DNA of 64,000 nucleotides. It comes from Phenylobacterium sp. Root700 (GTDB lineage: Bacteria > Pseudomonadota > Alphaproteobacteria > Caulobacterales > Caulobacteraceae). The translations under genes and the position numbers were made by a program. The stretch covers positions 316,602 through 380,601 of the forward strand of contig NZ_LMHT01000022.1 of NCBI RefSeq assembly GCF_001429025.1. Reading direction: 5' to 3'. Positions 39,231 through 48,890 of the stretch are shown in pieces (the first letter of the stretch is position 1; each line of letters starts with the position of its first letter). The notes under the pieces are model-generated. The model had not been told where the DNA came from. It did no database searches and saw only the letters and a program-made list of their open reading frames with translations.

Positions 39231-39710
39231 ATGGCTAGCAGTCCCAAGGCTCCTGCCGATCCGATCGACGCCCGCATGGTGCGCAAGCTGGCCGATATCC
39301 TCACAGACACCGGCCTGTCGGAAATCGAAGTCGAGTGCGATGGACTGAAGATCCGGGTGGCCAAGACGCTGACCTCGGCCCCGATTCAGTACGCCCCTGC
39401 CCCGGCCCCCGTCGCTGCGGTCGCCGCGCCTATCGCCGCCCCGGCCGGTGAGGCCCCTGCGCCAGAACGTCGCAAGGGCGACGTCGTCAACTCGCCGATG
39501 GTCGGCACCGTCTACCTGCAGCCGCAGCCCGACTCCCCGGCCTTCGTGAAGGTCGGCGACATGGTCAGCGCGGGTCAGACCCTGCTGATCGTCGAAGCCA
39601 TGAAGACCATGAACCCGATCCCCGCGCCCAAGGCCGGCAAGGTCGTGGAGATCATCGTCGAAGACGCCCAGCCCGTCGAATTCGGCGAGCCTCTGGTGGT
39701 CATCGAGTAG
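39231..39710 (+). CDS. accB: Acetyl-CoA carboxylase biotin carboxyl carrier protein
   Basis: 159 residues. The N-terminal third interacts with AccC, a Pro/Ala linker follows (about 50-75), and the C-terminal biotinyl domain carries the biotin lysine in [11 protein letters not shown]. It carries carboxyl-biotin between AccC and the AccAD transferase (not in the window). Ends five bases before accC. Confidence 0.95.
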   Translation: MASSPKAPADPIDARMVRKLADILTDTGLSEIEVECDGLKIRVAKTLTSAPIQYAPAPAPVAAVAAPIAAPAGEAPAPERRKGDVVNSPMVGTVYLQPQPDSPAFVKVGDMVSAGQTLLIVEAMKTMNPIPAPKAGKVVEIIVEDAQPVEFGEPLVVIE

Positions 39711-39715
39711 ATTCG

Positions 39716-41065
39716 ATGTTCGACAAAATCCTCATCGCCAATCGCGGCGAGATCGCCCTGCGGGTCCATCGGGCCTGTAAGGAAATGGGTATCTCGACGG
39801 TGGCGGTCCACTCGCAGGCCGACGCCGGCGCCATGTGGGTCCGGCTGGCCGACGAGAGCGTCTGCATCGGTCCTGCGCCCGCGGCCAAGAGCTACCTGAA
39901 CATCCCCTCGATCATCGCCGCGGCGGAGATCACCGGCGCCCAGGCCATTCACCCGGGCTATGGGTTCCTCTCGGAAAACGCTCGGTTCGCCGAGATCGTC
40001 ACCGCCCATGGCCTGACCTTCATCGGTCCGACGTCGGACCACATCAAGATGATGGGCGACAAGATCACCGCCAAACAGGCGGTGAAGGCGGCCGGCATCC
40101 CCGTGGTGCCCGGCTCCGACGGCGCCGTCACGACCGAGGAAGAGGCCTTCGCGGCCGCCAAAGAAATCGGCTTCCCCGTGCTGATCAAAGCCGCCGCCGG
40201 CGGCGGTGGTCGCGGCATGAAGGTCGCCCAGACCCAGGAAGACCTCTACGAGGCGGTCTCCACGGCCAGGGCCGAGGCCCGCGCGGCGTTCGGCGACGAC
40301 GCGGTCTATATGGAGCGCTACCTCCAGACCCCGCGCCACATCGAGATCCAGGTCATCGCCGACAAATTCGGCAATGTCTGCCATCTGGGCGAACGCGACT
40401 GCTCGCTGCAGCGCCGCCACCAGAAGGTGCTGGAAGAAGCCCCCTCGCCCGTCATCGACGCCGCCGGCCGCGCCAAGATCGGCAAGGTCGTGGTCGATGC
40501 GGTCAAGGCCATCGGCTATCTCGGCGTCGGCACCATCGAGTTCCTGTACGAGAACGGCGAGTTCTTCTTCATCGAGATGAACACCCGCCTGCAGGTCGAG
40601 CACCCGGTCACCGAGGCCATCACCGGCATCGACCTGGTCCGCGAACAGATCCGCATCGCCGCGGGCCTGCCGCTGTCGTTCCGCCAGGAGGACGTGGTCT
40701 TCGAAGGTCACGCCATCGAGTGCCGGATCAACGCCGAGAACCCGAAGACCTTCGTGCCCTCGCCGGGCCTGGTCACCGACTTCCACGCCCCCGGCGGCCT
40801 GGGCGTGCGCCTCGATAGCGCGCTCTACGCTGGCTATTCGGTCCCGCCCTACTACGACAGCCTGGTCGGCAAGCTCATCGTCCACGGCCGCGACCGCGAG
40901 GAGTGCATCGCGCGCCTCAATCGCTGCCTGAACGAGATGGTGGTCGGCGGTATCGAGACCTCGATCCCGCTGTTCCAGGAACTGCTGCAACAGCCTGACA
41001 TCCTGGCCGGCGACTACAACATTCACTGGCTGGAACGGTGGATGAAGGCGCAGGCCGAGGCTTAG
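39716..41065 (+). CDS. accC: Acetyl-CoA carboxylase biotin carboxylase subunit
   Basis: ATP-grasp enzyme of 449 residues that carboxylates biotin on AccB, the first step of fatty acid synthesis. [16 protein letters not shown] at the N-terminus, glycine-rich loop [25 protein letters not shown] and the catalytic [13 protein letters not shown] block are all present. Operon with accB. Confidence 0.97.
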   Translation: MFDKILIANRGEIALRVHRACKEMGISTVAVHSQADAGAMWVRLADESVCIGPAPAAKSYLNIPSIIAAAEITGAQAIHPGYGFLSENARFAEIVTAHGLTFIGPTSDHIKMMGDKITAKQAVKAAGIPVVPGSDGAVTTEEEAFAAAKEIGFPVLIKAAAGGGGRGMKVAQTQEDLYEAVSTARAEARAAFGDDAVYMERYLQTPRHIEIQVIADKFGNVCHLGERDCSLQRRHQKVLEEAPSPVIDAAGRAKIGKVVVDAVKAIGYLGVGTIEFLYENGEFFFIEMNTRLQVEHPVTEAITGIDLVREQIRIAAGLPLSFRQEDVVFEGHAIECRINAENPKTFVPSPGLVTDFHAPGGLGVRLDSALYAGYSVPPYYDSLVGKLIVHGRDREECIARLNRCLNEMVVGGIETSIPLFQELLQQPDILAGDYNIHWLERWMKAQAEA

Positions 41066-41085
41066 AGGATCGCCGTCAAGGCCGC

Positions 41086-41733
41086 ATGGACACCTTCGGC
41101 CCCCGCGATCTTCTGGAGTGCTACGCGCGCGGCGTCTTCCCGATGGCCGACGCGCGGGAAGACGAAAGCGTCTTCCTGATCGATCCGGAAAAGAGAGGCG
41201 TGATCCCGCTGGACGGGTTTCACGTCTCCCGGCGACTTGCCCGCACGGTGCGCGGCGATCCCTTCGAAATCCGTATCGACACCGCCTTCCCGCAGGTCGT
41301 GCTGGAATGTGCGGCGTCCAAGCCCGGCCGCACTGAGACCTGGATCAACGGCGTGATCGAGGACCTCTACGCCCAGCTGTTCGAGATCGGCCACGCCCAC
41401 AGCGTCGAGTGCTGGCGCGACGGGCGCCTGGTCGGCGGGCTGTACGGCGTGTCGCTGGGCGGAGCTTTCTTCGGCGAGAGCATGTTCTCGCGTGAGACCG
41501 ACGCCTCGAAGATCGCCCTGGTGCATCTGGTGGCCCGGTTGATCGCCGACGGCTTCCGACTATTGGACGCCCAGTTCATCACCGAGCATCTGACGCAGTT
41601 CGGGACGCAGGAGATCCCGCGCGCCGAATATCAACGCCGGCTGGCCCGGGCGCTGCCGGTGGCGGCCGATTTTCAGCGGGCGGCGACGGGCACGGGCGCT
41701 GCGGCCCTGCAGGTGATCAGCCAGGCGTCATAG
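41086..41733 (+). CDS. aat: Leucyl/phenylalanyl-tRNA-protein transferase
   Basis: Transfers Leu or Phe to N-terminal Arg or Lys of proteins for ClpS/ClpAP degradation (N-degron pathway). 215 residues; [15 protein letters not shown]-equivalent region replaced by [46 protein letters not shown] and [11 protein letters not shown] match the family. ATG 41086 starts 20 bases after accC. The last 61 bases overlap the end of the convergent DUF2155 gene. Confidence 0.94.
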   Translation: MDTFGPRDLLECYARGVFPMADAREDESVFLIDPEKRGVIPLDGFHVSRRLARTVRGDPFEIRIDTAFPQVVLECAASKPGRTETWINGVIEDLYAQLFEIGHAHSVECWRDGRLVGGLYGVSLGGAFFGESMFSRETDASKIALVHLVARLIADGFRLLDAQFITEHLTQFGTQEIPRAEYQRRLARALPVAADFQRAATGTGAAALQVISQAS

Positions 41734-42332
41734 ACCGGGTGCTGCAGCGGATGCAGCCCAGGTGACGACGCATACATCCAGCCTCGGAAGGTCTGGCGCG
41801 CCGGCGGGGTCGGCTTGCCGGGGGCGGAACGCGGCTGCGATTCGACCGTCATATAGGCCATCGAGTCCTCGACCGGCTCATCAGCCGCCGAGCGCTCGCA
41901 GGCCTTCACGGTGAAGACCAGGTTCTTGTAGCGGACCGGCCGCCCGACAGCGGCCTCGAAGCGGATCGATTCCGCAGAGATCTTGTCCAGCGCCTGGATC
42001 ACCGCGACGTCGTAGCGGGCGCGCTTGATCGCCGCTTCGGTCGGTTTGGCGGCCACCGTCGCCTTGGGCGGCGGCGCAGGAGCGACATCCTCGTCGGCGA
42101 TCGGCGGCGGCGCGGCTACCGGCGGCGGCGCAATCACCTGGACCGGCGGGGCTTCCTCGGCCGGGGCGGGCGCGACAACGGGCGGGGCCGCCGGCGTTGC
42201 GGTCGGCGCAGGGGTAGGCGACGGCTGCGCCGTCGCAGGCGCGGCAGGAGGATTGGCCGGCGGCGTGGGCTGCGCGGCGGCGCTGGTCGCGGTCAGCGCA
42301 AGCAGGACGGCGATGGTGCTAGCCCGCGCCAT
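41673..42332 (-). CDS. DUF2155 domain protein, exported
   Basis: A 219-residue periplasmic protein. Signal peptide (about residues 1-20), a Pro/Ala-rich linker of about 85 residues, then the DUF2155 domain with [31 protein letters not shown] and [27 protein letters not shown]. Function unknown; the domain is typical of alphaproteobacteria and usually lies beside the NDUFA12 gene as here (two bases apart). Confidence 0.88.
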   Translation of the reverse strand: MARASTIAVLLALTATSAAAQPTPPANPPAAPATAQPSPTPAPTATPAAPPVVAPAPAEEAPPVQVIAPPPVAAPPPIADEDVAPAPPPKATVAAKPTEAAIKRARYDVAVIQALDKISAESIRFEAAVGRPVRYKNLVFTVKACERSAADEPVEDSMAYMTVESQPRSAPGKPTPPARQTFRGWMYASSPGLHPLQHPVYDAWLITCRAAAPVPVAAR

Positions 42333-42334
42333 GA

Positions 42335-42730
42335 CTATTCCGGACGCCAGGCCTCGTAGTCGCCAGTCGCCTTCTGGCGCTCGCCGCTGCGGGCGATGGA
42401 GCCCTGCGGACGCCAGGCGTGAACCGTGCCGGTCAGGTTAGGGATATGGTCCAGTTCCCAGGGCTGCCGCTTCAACGGCTCGAGCGTCGGCGGCAGTTCG
42501 AAGGTGTGGTGCAACCAGCCGTGCCAGTCGGGCGAGACCTTCGAGGCCTCGGCGTAGCCGTTATAGACCACGTAGCGGCGCTTACGGCCGTCGTACGAAT
42601 CCTTGGTGTCCTTGGCTTCGTAGTAGCTGTTGCCCAGCTCGTCCTTGCCGATGAAAACGCCACGGCGACCCAGGGTGAAGCGGATGCCGATGGTCGCGCC
42701 GTTCCACCAGGTGAAGATATTCTTGAGCAC
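42335..42730 (-). CDS. NADH:ubiquinone oxidoreductase subunit NDUFA12 (B17.2)
   Basis: Accessory subunit of complex I, 131 residues, of the type kept in alphaproteobacteria and mitochondria. LKNIFTWWNGATIGIRFTLGRRGVFIGKDELGNSYYE at the N-terminus and WHGWLHHTFELPPT are diagnostic. The start codon is GTG 42730. It is encoded apart from the nuo operon, with DUF2155 downstream. Confidence 0.93.
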   Translation of the reverse strand: MLKNIFTWWNGATIGIRFTLGRRGVFIGKDELGNSYYEAKDTKDSYDGRKRRYVVYNGYAEASKVSPDWHGWLHHTFELPPTLEPLKRQPWELDHIPNLTGTVHAWRPQGSIARSGERQKATGDYEAWRPE

Positions 42731-42808
42731 GTTTGGGAGTTCCGGACAGAGCTAGAGAAGCGCGCGGACTATAGGTGGCGCGCCGGCGAGCGTCCAGCGG
42801 CGCGAGCG

Positions 42809-42824
42809 ACGCAATATGTTGGGG
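42809..42824 (+). promoter_or_regulatory. Candidate NrdR box 1
   Basis: ACGCAATATGTTGGGG agrees with 12 of 16 positions of the NrdR consensus (acaCwAtATaTwGtgt), including the invariant-like core CAATAT-TTG. Lies 32 bp upstream of a second, weaker copy, the spacing expected for paired NrdR boxes. Confidence 0.5.
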
Positions 42825-42840
42825 ATACCGCCAACGGCGA

Positions 42841-42856
42841 CCGCAACATGTATTGC
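42841..42856 (+). promoter_or_regulatory. Candidate NrdR box 2
   Basis: CCGCAACATGTATTGC, a weaker match (about 10 of 16) but in register with box 1 at 32 bp. Its 3' end overlaps the -35 hexamer of the promoter downstream, the position from which a repressor would block transcription. Confidence 0.4.
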
Positions 42857-42881
42857 CCGAAGGCGCGGCTCTGCCTAGACT
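42853..42881 (+). promoter_or_regulatory. Sigma70-type promoter of the NrdJ-like gene
   Basis: TTGCCC (42853-42858), a 17-base spacer, TAGACT (42876-42881). Transcription would start near 42888, leaving a very short leader that holds a GGGAG ribosome site before ATG 42903. Confidence 0.5.
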
Positions 42882-42902
42882 CAGGCTCTGGGAGAGCCAT
42901 TC

Positions 42903-45398
42903 ATGCGGATCGAGGCGGCGAGGATCGAACAGCGGACGCTGGAGCGCACCGCCAGCGTGACCCAGGTGCTGGCCCCCGCCTCTTGGACCGACGCCCGTGT
43001 CGAGGCTTGGCTGGACTGGCTGGACGAGGATTCCGACCTCCCGGCCGCCGTCTTCCGCTACGCCGAGGATCTGGTGCAACGCGGCGACGCCGCCGGCCTG
43101 TTCGACAGCGCCCGCGCGCGCGGCGGCTTCCGACGCGACCTCGGCGCCGCCATGCTGTCGGGCCAGATCGCCCTCAGCGCGCCCCGGATCGGCCCGCACA
43201 TGCCGGTGATCCAGTCCGGCGAACCCGAATTTGACGGCCTGCTCGCCACCCTGCGCGCCGAGCATCGTGGGCGCGCTATGGCGCGGGCCGCAATCCGCGA
43301 GATGAGCGCGCGCCTGCAGGCGGTGATGGACAGCATCCTGCGCTGTGAAGGCGACCCGGCGGCCTGCGCCGACCTGCGCGCCAACGCCAACCTGGCCCGT
43401 AGCGCCGAGGCCGCCCGCGCGGCCGGCGCCACCGACGCCATGATCCTCGAAGCCATCGGCCTGGCCCGGTCGGGCGAGGACGAGTGGGTCGCCACGCTCC
43501 CGATCTTCAACGACGTCGACGGGCTGGAACTGATCTGCGTCACTGGGCGCGCGCCCGACGCCGCCCTGGCCGGCGCGGCCTGGGACACCGGCGCGGCCGC
43601 CGCCGCCTTCTCACCCGAGGCCGGCCGCGGCGTCGCGGCCGCCTGGGGCGGAGCCCGCGGCGCGATCAATGTCGTGGCCTTTGGCGCGGGGCAGGATTTC
43701 GACGCCGCGGCCTTCGACGCCGCCGTCGCGCTCCTGGCCCTGGCCCTCGCCGCTACCGGCGACGAGCGCCCTGCGTCGCTGGGCATCGCCGGGGTCGCCG
43801 ACTGGCTGGTGGCCCAAGGGCTGTCCTATGAGTCCGAGGCCGGCCGCGACGTGGTCCGCGACCTCTATCGCCGGGCAGCCTCCGCCACGGTCGCCTCAGG
43901 CGCTAAGCTGAACGGCGGCCTGGCCGTGTTCGACGATCCCGAGATCGCCCTGCGGCTGGGCGGCGTCAGCCCCGCCGCCGCACCCTGGCTGGGCCCGATC
44001 ACGGTGGCTGAGACCGAAGACGGCGCCCTGACCCGGGTGTTGTCCGAAGCCGCCCTGCAAGGCCTGACGGCGGTCGGGGCCGACCTGGCCCAGGCCCGCG
44101 GCCATGTGCTGGGCCGCCTCGACCTCTCCGAGGCTCCTGGCGTCGACCACGCGGCCTTGAACGCCCGCGGCTTCACCGACCACGAGATCGCCCAGGCCGA
44201 GGCCGCCCTGCCCTTCGCCGCGCATCTGCGCGAGGCCTTCGCCGGCATCGACGCAGGCTTCCTCTGCGACGTGCTGGGGGCGTCCGACGCCGATCTCGCA
44301 GACCTGGACTTCGACGTGCTGCAACATGCCGGCTTCTCCGCCGCGGAGATCGCTCAGGCCGAGGAGCATGCGCTCGGCGCCGGCGCCCTAGCCGAGGCCG
44401 AGTTCCTGACCCCGGCGCAGCGCGCGGTGTTCCAGACCGCCGACGATCTGGGTCCGGCCCCCTATTTCGCCCTGCTGTCGGCGATCGCCCACGCCCTGGC
44501 CGTGCCGGCCATGGCCGAGATCGAGCTGGAGTGGGACACCACGCCCACCGACGCCCGCGAGTTGATGGCCCTGGCCGCCCAGGCCGGCGTACCGGCGATC
44601 CGGGTTCGCCGCGCCGCCGCGCCAGCCAACCTGGTGCTTGACCTACCCAGGGTCGCCGAGCAGCCGCCCCGCCCGGCCCGTGAATTCTCGCCGGAGCCCG
44701 AAGAGCGCTCGACCCAGGAACGGATCGTCGAGCGCATCGTCGAACGCGACCGGACCCGCCGCAAACTGCCCGATCGCCGCAAGGGCTATATCCAGAAGGC
44801 GGCCGTCGGCGGCCACAAGGTCTATCTGCACACCGGCGAGTACGACGACGGCGAGCTCGGCGAGATCTTCATCGACATGCACAAGGAAGGCGCCGCCTTC
44901 CGCTCGTTGATGAACAACTTCGCGATCGGCATCTCCATCGGCCTGCAATACGGCGTGCCGCTGGAGGAGTTCGTGGACGCCTTCGTCTTCACCCGCTTCG
45001 AGCCCGCCGGCCCGGTCACAGGCAACGACTCGGTGCGCTCGGCCACCTCGATCCTCGACTATCTGTTCCGCGAACTCGGCGTGTCCTATCTGGGCCGCGA
45101 CGACCTCGCCAACGCCGATCCGGGCGAGTTGAACGCCGACGGCCTGGGACAGGGCAAGTTTGACGATATCGACCAACCCCAGCCCGCCTCGCACTTCATC
45201 TCCCGCGGCTTCGCCCGTGGAGCGGCGCCCGACAATCTGGTCTTCCTGCCCAGCGCCGCGCGCGCGCCTGGCGCTTCCATCGAGGCCGATGTCTGCGCGG
45301 CTTGCGGAGACGTCGCCGTGGTGAAGAAGGGCGCCAGCCTGATCTGCGAGACCTGCGGAACCCGCGCCGGCCAGCATGGCGGAGACATGACCGGTTAA
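42903..45398 (+). CDS. Degenerate NrdJ-like (class II ribonucleotide reductase) paralogue with TSCPD domain
   Basis: 831 residues, against about 1,200 for the class II reductase NrdJ of this group. The C-terminal part is unmistakably NrdJ: the TSCPD domain (about residues 620-735, [17 protein letters not shown] through [21 protein letters not shown]), then a CxxC...CxxC ribbon (CAACGD, CETCG). The middle aligns with the NrdJ barrel ([75 protein letters not shown]), but the NPCxE loop and the catalytic cysteine are not there, and FxCANxCG is reduced to FQTADDLG. The terminal redox cysteines (GCS-type ending) are also lost. The N-terminal ATP-cone-like and barrel start are not recognisable. It cannot be a working reductase; a regulatory or partner role with true NrdJ is the best guess. 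Confidence 0.8.
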   Translation: MRIEAARIEQRTLERTASVTQVLAPASWTDARVEAWLDWLDEDSDLPAAVFRYAEDLVQRGDAAGLFDSARARGGFRRDLGAAMLSGQIALSAPRIGPHMPVIQSGEPEFDGLLATLRAEHRGRAMARAAIREMSARLQAVMDSILRCEGDPAACADLRANANLARSAEAARAAGATDAMILEAIGLARSGEDEWVATLPIFNDVDGLELICVTGRAPDAALAGAAWDTGAAAAAFSPEAGRGVAAAWGGARGAINVVAFGAGQDFDAAAFDAAVALLALALAATGDERPASLGIAGVADWLVAQGLSYESEAGRDVVRDLYRRAASATVASGAKLNGGLAVFDDPEIALRLGGVSPAAAPWLGPITVAETEDGALTRVLSEAALQGLTAVGADLAQARGHVLGRLDLSEAPGVDHAALNARGFTDHEIAQAEAALPFAAHLREAFAGIDAGFLCDVLGASDADLADLDFDVLQHAGFSAAEIAQAEEHALGAGALAEAEFLTPAQRAVFQTADDLGPAPYFALLSAIAHALAVPAMAEIELEWDTTPTDARELMALAAQAGVPAIRVRRAAAPANLVLDLPRVAEQPPRPAREFSPEPEERSTQERIVERIVERDRTRRKLPDRRKGYIQKAAVGGHKVYLHTGEYDDGELGEIFIDMHKEGAAFRSLMNNFAIGISIGLQYGVPLEEFVDAFVFTRFEPAGPVTGNDSVRSATSILDYLFRELGVSYLGRDDLANADPGELNADGLGQGKFDDIDQPQPASHFISRGFARGAAPDNLVFLPSAARAPGASIEADVCAACGDVAVVKKGASLICETCGTRAGQHGGDMTG

Positions 45399-45452
45399 AC
45401 CGGGCCTTAAAGCTTGAGCGTTAGACAGGGTCGACTCGTCGGAGGGTTCGAC

Positions 45453-45941
45453 ATGAAACCGCTCGCCCTGATAGGCGCCGTGGCCCTGCTGGCCGCGGCC
45501 TTGCCCGCAACCGCTCAGAACGCTGGACAGATCGGCCAGGCCCGCCGTGGGGCCAGCTGTCCCAAGTGCAATCTCTTCCAAGCCGATATGAGCGGCCTGG
45601 AGATGCGCGGCCAGAATTTCGCCGGCGCCCGGCTGCGCCAGTCCGACCTCTCCCTGGCGGTGATGAACCGCGTCAGCTTCGCCGGCGCCGATCTGCGCGA
45701 CATCGAGGCCTATGGCGCGGTGTTCTCCGGCGCGAACTTCTCCGGCGCGGACATGACCCATGCCAGCTTCGTGGGCACGCATCTCACGGGGGCGAATTTC
45801 TCCGGGGCGCGACTGGAGGGGACCAATTTTTCCGGCGCCGAGATGGATGGCGCACGAGGCTTGTCGCAAGCCCAGCTGAACCGCGCATGCGGCGACGGCT
45901 CTACCCGTTTGCCGGGTGGTCTGCGCATTCCACAATGCTAG
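45453..45941 (+). CDS. Exported pentapeptide-repeat protein 1
   Basis: 162 residues. Signal peptide (about 1-22, ending ATAQ), then SCPKCNLFQADMSG: a CxxC just before the repeats. About 17 pentapeptide repeats of A(D/N)LSG/ANFSG type form a right-handed quadrilateral beta-helix. It ends with GLSQAQLNRACGDGSTRLPGGLRIPQC, with two cysteines, a cap shared with its neighbour. GGAGGG precedes ATG 45453. Function unknown; periplasmic location and cysteine caps are what the sequence shows. Confidence 0.88.
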   Translation: MKPLALIGAVALLAAALPATAQNAGQIGQARRGASCPKCNLFQADMSGLEMRGQNFAGARLRQSDLSLAVMNRVSFAGADLRDIEAYGAVFSGANFSGADMTHASFVGTHLTGANFSGARLEGTNFSGAEMDGARGLSQAQLNRACGDGSTRLPGGLRIPQC

Positions 45942-46007
45942 CTAAGCTGCTGACAATTACCGCGAATTAAGTAGCGTCCACAGGTTCCCGGGGGCACATC
46001 TGCGGTC

Positions 46008-46928
46008 ATGGACCACTCGACCCGAGCCAAGACACCCCGTCTGAGCCGCCTCGCCTTCACCCTGACCGCACTGATCGGGACGGCCACGGCCGCTGTCCCC
46101 AGTCTCGCCAGCGCGAACATGGGCGACAAGGATGTGGCGCGAATGGTGTCGTTCGGCGGCGCCTGCGCCAAGTGCGAACTCTCAGGCCGCAAGCTGACCG
46201 GAGCCCAGTTCGTGGGAGCCAATTTCGCCGGGGCAGCCCTGGTGGGTTCCGACCTCCGCGACGCCCGGTTCATGGGTGCGAACTTCGCCGGGGCCGATCT
46301 TTCCCGCGCCGATCTGTCCGACGCCCAGATGGTCGGTTCGAACTTCAGCAAAGCGGTTCTGGTCGACGCCACCCTGCGGTCGGTCGAGGCTAGGGGCGTC
46401 AACTTCTCCTCCGCCGATCTTTCCGGCGTGGACATGCGCGACGCCGGCGCGACCGGATCGAATTTCTCCCGGGCCCTGATGGCCAACGCCAAGCTCCAGG
46501 CCGCTGAATTTCCCGGCGCCAATTTCACCAGGACCGACGCCCGCGGCGCGAACTTCCGTGACGCCGAGATGAGCGGAGCGACCTTCGCCTCCGGCCTCTT
46601 CGACCGCGCGTCCTTCCGCGACGCGGACCTGAGCGCCTCCAACCTGGCCGGGGCCACCTTCGTCGGAGCCGACTTCCGAGGGGCCAGCATGACCAGCGCC
46701 AATATCGGCGGCGTCGACCTGTCGCGCGCCAAGGGCCTGGACCAGGATCAGCTCAACGACGCCTGCGCCGACGCCGGGACCAGGGTTCCGGTCGGGCTGG
46801 TGGCCAAGAGCTGCCGTGGCGGCGCAAAGGTGCGCTACATCTCCGCGCCGCTGCCGCATAGGCCGCCGGCCCTGCCGAAGGCGCCTGCGCCCCCGGCCGG
46901 CCCGCGCTATCTGGTCGCGGTCGACTGA
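46008..46928 (+). CDS. Exported pentapeptide-repeat protein 2
   Basis: 306-residue paralogue of the preceding protein. Signal peptide (about 1-37), the same leading CxxC (ACAKCELSG), about 30 pentapeptide units, and the same cap GLDQDQLNDACADAGTRVPVGL...C. A Pro-rich tail of about 35 residues (PHRPPALPKAPAPPAGP) is extra. The two genes are 66 bases apart on one strand and probably arose by duplication. Confidence 0.88.
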   Translation: MDHSTRAKTPRLSRLAFTLTALIGTATAAVPSLASANMGDKDVARMVSFGGACAKCELSGRKLTGAQFVGANFAGAALVGSDLRDARFMGANFAGADLSRADLSDAQMVGSNFSKAVLVDATLRSVEARGVNFSSADLSGVDMRDAGATGSNFSRALMANAKLQAAEFPGANFTRTDARGANFRDAEMSGATFASGLFDRASFRDADLSASNLAGATFVGADFRGASMTSANIGGVDLSRAKGLDQDQLNDACADAGTRVPVGLVAKSCRGGAKVRYISAPLPHRPPALPKAPAPPAGPRYLVAVD

Positions 46929-46936
46929 GATATCCA

Positions 46937-46956
46937 GCCGCCCCCGCGGGGGCGGC
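46937..46956. terminator. 20-bp perfect palindrome between convergent genes
   Basis: GCCGCCCCCGCGGGGGCGGC, fully self-complementary, lying between the stop of pentapeptide protein 2 and the stop of aspS. Likely a bidirectional terminator or 3'-end structure, though no T-run follows on either side. Confidence 0.5.
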
Positions 46957-46968
46957 CAGCGATCGCCC

Positions 46969-48747
46969 CTAGACCTTGATCGGCGGGGCGAGACGGATGT
47001 GCAGTTCCTTGAGCTGCTTTTCCAGCACCTCGGACGGCGCGTTCATCAGCAAGTCCTGGCCCTGCTGGTTCAGCGGGAAGGCGATGACCTCGCGGATGGC
47101 CGTCTGACCGGCCAACAGCATGACGATGCGGTCGATGCCGGGGGCCAGACCACCGTGCGGCGGGGCGCCGTGGCGGAAGGCGTTCAGCATGCCGCCGAAC
47201 TCTTCCTCGACGACCTCGGGGCCGTAGCCGGCGATCTCGAAGGCCTTCAGCATCAGGTCGGGGCGGTGGTTCCGGATCGCGCCGGAGCACAGCTCGTAGC
47301 CGTTGCAAACGATGTCGTACTGGTAGGCCAGGATATCCAAGGGATCCTTGGTTTCCAGCGCTTCCAGTTCGCCCTGCGGCATCGAGAACGGGTTGTGCGA
47401 GAAGTCGACGTGGTTCGTCTCCTCGTTCATCTCGTACATCGGGAAGTCGACAATCCAGACGAACTCGAAGCGGGTCTCGTCGATCAGGTTCAGGTCCGTG
47501 CCGACCTTGGTCCGCGCCGAACCGGCGAACTTGTAGAAGACCTTGGGATCGCCAGCGACGAAGAAGGCCGCGTCGCCGCGACCAAGGCCGAGCTGGCTCA
47601 TGACCGCGTCGGTGGCCTCTGCCCCCAGGTTCTTGGCGATCGGGCCGCCCCAGGCGCCCTGGTCTTCGCTCCAGAAGATGTAGCCGAGGCCAGGCTGGCC
47701 CTCGCCCTGCGCCCAGCTGTTCATGCGGTCACAGAAGGCGCGGCTGCCGCCCTTGGGCGCCGGGATCGCCCAGACGGCGTTCTTGGCGTCTTCCAGAATG
47801 CGGGCGAACAGGCCAAAGCCGCCGCCGCGGAAGCGCTCGGACACGTCCTGCATGACCAGCGGGTTGCGCAGGTCGGGCTTGTCGCTGCCGTACTTGGCGA
47901 TCGATTCCCGGTACGGGATGCGCGGGAACGGGTACGGGGTGACGGTCTTGCCGTCGCCGAATTCAGTGAAGACGCCGTGCATCACCGGCTCGATGGCCGC
48001 GAACACGTCTTCTTGGGTGACGAAGCTCATCTCGACGTCGAGCTGGTAGAATTCCAGGCTGCGGTCGGCGCGCAGATCTTCGTCGCGGAAGCAGGGCGCG
48101 ATCTGGAAGTAGCGGTCGAAGCCAGCGACCATCAGCAGTTGCTTGAACTGCTGGGGCGCCTGCGGCAGCGCATAGAACTTCGAGGGGTGCAGACGCGAGG
48201 GCACCAGGAAGTCGCGCGCGCCTTCCGGCGACGAGGCCGTCAGGATCGGCGTCTGATACTCCAGGAAGTCCTGGGCGATCATACGGTTGCGGATCGAATG
48301 GATGACCTTCGAGCGCAGCACGATGTTCTTGTGCAGGGTCTCGCGGCGCAGGTCGAGATAGCGGTGCTTCAGCCGCAGCTCTTCCGGATACTCCGGCTCG
48401 CCGAAGACCGGCAGCGGCAGCTCGGCGGCTTCCGACAGCACTTCGACGGTCCGCACGCGTACCTCGACCTCGCCGGTCGGCAGGTTGGCGTTCACGGTCT
48501 CGGGCGAGCGGGCCACGACGTCGCCGTCGATGCGGATCACGCTCTCAGCGCGTAGGCGCTCGACGGTCGCGAAACCAGGCGTCTCGGGGCTGATCACCAG
48601 CTGGGTCAGGCCGTAGTGGTCGCGCAGGTCGATGAAGACCAGGCCGCCGTGATCTCGCTTACGGTGGATCCACCCCGAGAGGCGGACGGTCTTACCCGTG
48701 TCGGCGGCGCGAAGAGCGCCCGCGGTATGGCTGCGGTAGGCGTGCAT
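46969..48747 (-). CDS. aspS: Aspartyl-tRNA synthetase
   Basis: Class II synthetase of 592 residues. N-terminal OB-fold anticodon-binding domain ([26 protein letters not shown]), then the catalytic domain with motif 2 ([19 protein letters not shown]) and motif 3 ([13 protein letters not shown]), plus a bacterial GAD insert. ATG 48747 (MHAYRSHT) is the family start; the open frame continues far upstream through the neighbouring gene by chance. Loop of motif 2 reads RSLEFYQ rather than the E. coli RQPEFTQ. Confidence 0.95.
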   Translation of the reverse strand: MHAYRSHTAGALRAADTGKTVRLSGWIHRKRDHGGLVFIDLRDHYGLTQLVISPETPGFATVERLRAESVIRIDGDVVARSPETVNANLPTGEVEVRVRTVEVLSEAAELPLPVFGEPEYPEELRLKHRYLDLRRETLHKNIVLRSKVIHSIRNRMIAQDFLEYQTPILTASSPEGARDFLVPSRLHPSKFYALPQAPQQFKQLLMVAGFDRYFQIAPCFRDEDLRADRSLEFYQLDVEMSFVTQEDVFAAIEPVMHGVFTEFGDGKTVTPYPFPRIPYRESIAKYGSDKPDLRNPLVMQDVSERFRGGGFGLFARILEDAKNAVWAIPAPKGGSRAFCDRMNSWAQGEGQPGLGYIFWSEDQGAWGGPIAKNLGAEATDAVMSQLGLGRGDAAFFVAGDPKVFYKFAGSARTKVGTDLNLIDETRFEFVWIVDFPMYEMNEETNHVDFSHNPFSMPQGELEALETKDPLDILAYQYDIVCNGYELCSGAIRNHRPDLMLKAFEIAGYGPEVVEEEFGGMLNAFRHGAPPHGGLAPGIDRIVMLLAGQTAIREVIAFPLNQQGQDLLMNAPSEVLEKQLKELHIRLAPPIKV

Positions 48748-48850
48748 TTTGGAGTCGCAAACGGCTGAAAATGAGGCGCGGAAGACCGCATGCGGGGCCT
48801 GAAAAGTCAAGGTAAGCCGGCCCCTTCCCTCCCATAGCTCTACAAATCGC

Positions 48851-48879
48851 GTCGTGGCCGGGACAAGCCCGGCCACGAC
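48851..48879. repeat. GACAAGCCCGG hairpin repeat, probable terminator
   Basis: Perfect 12-bp stem GTCGTGGCCGGG/CCCGGCCACGAC with loop ACAAG, just beyond the stop of the serine hydrolase. Shares its core with the compound repeat near 21.1 kb, so it is a second member of a dispersed intergenic family. Confidence 0.7.
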
Positions 48880-48890
48880 GTTCAATTTGC

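Noticed and set aside
42903..45398. Annotation as a functional B12-dependent ribonucleotide reductase
   Set aside because: C-terminal domains match NrdJ, but the catalytic and redox cysteines are missing and the protein is far too short.
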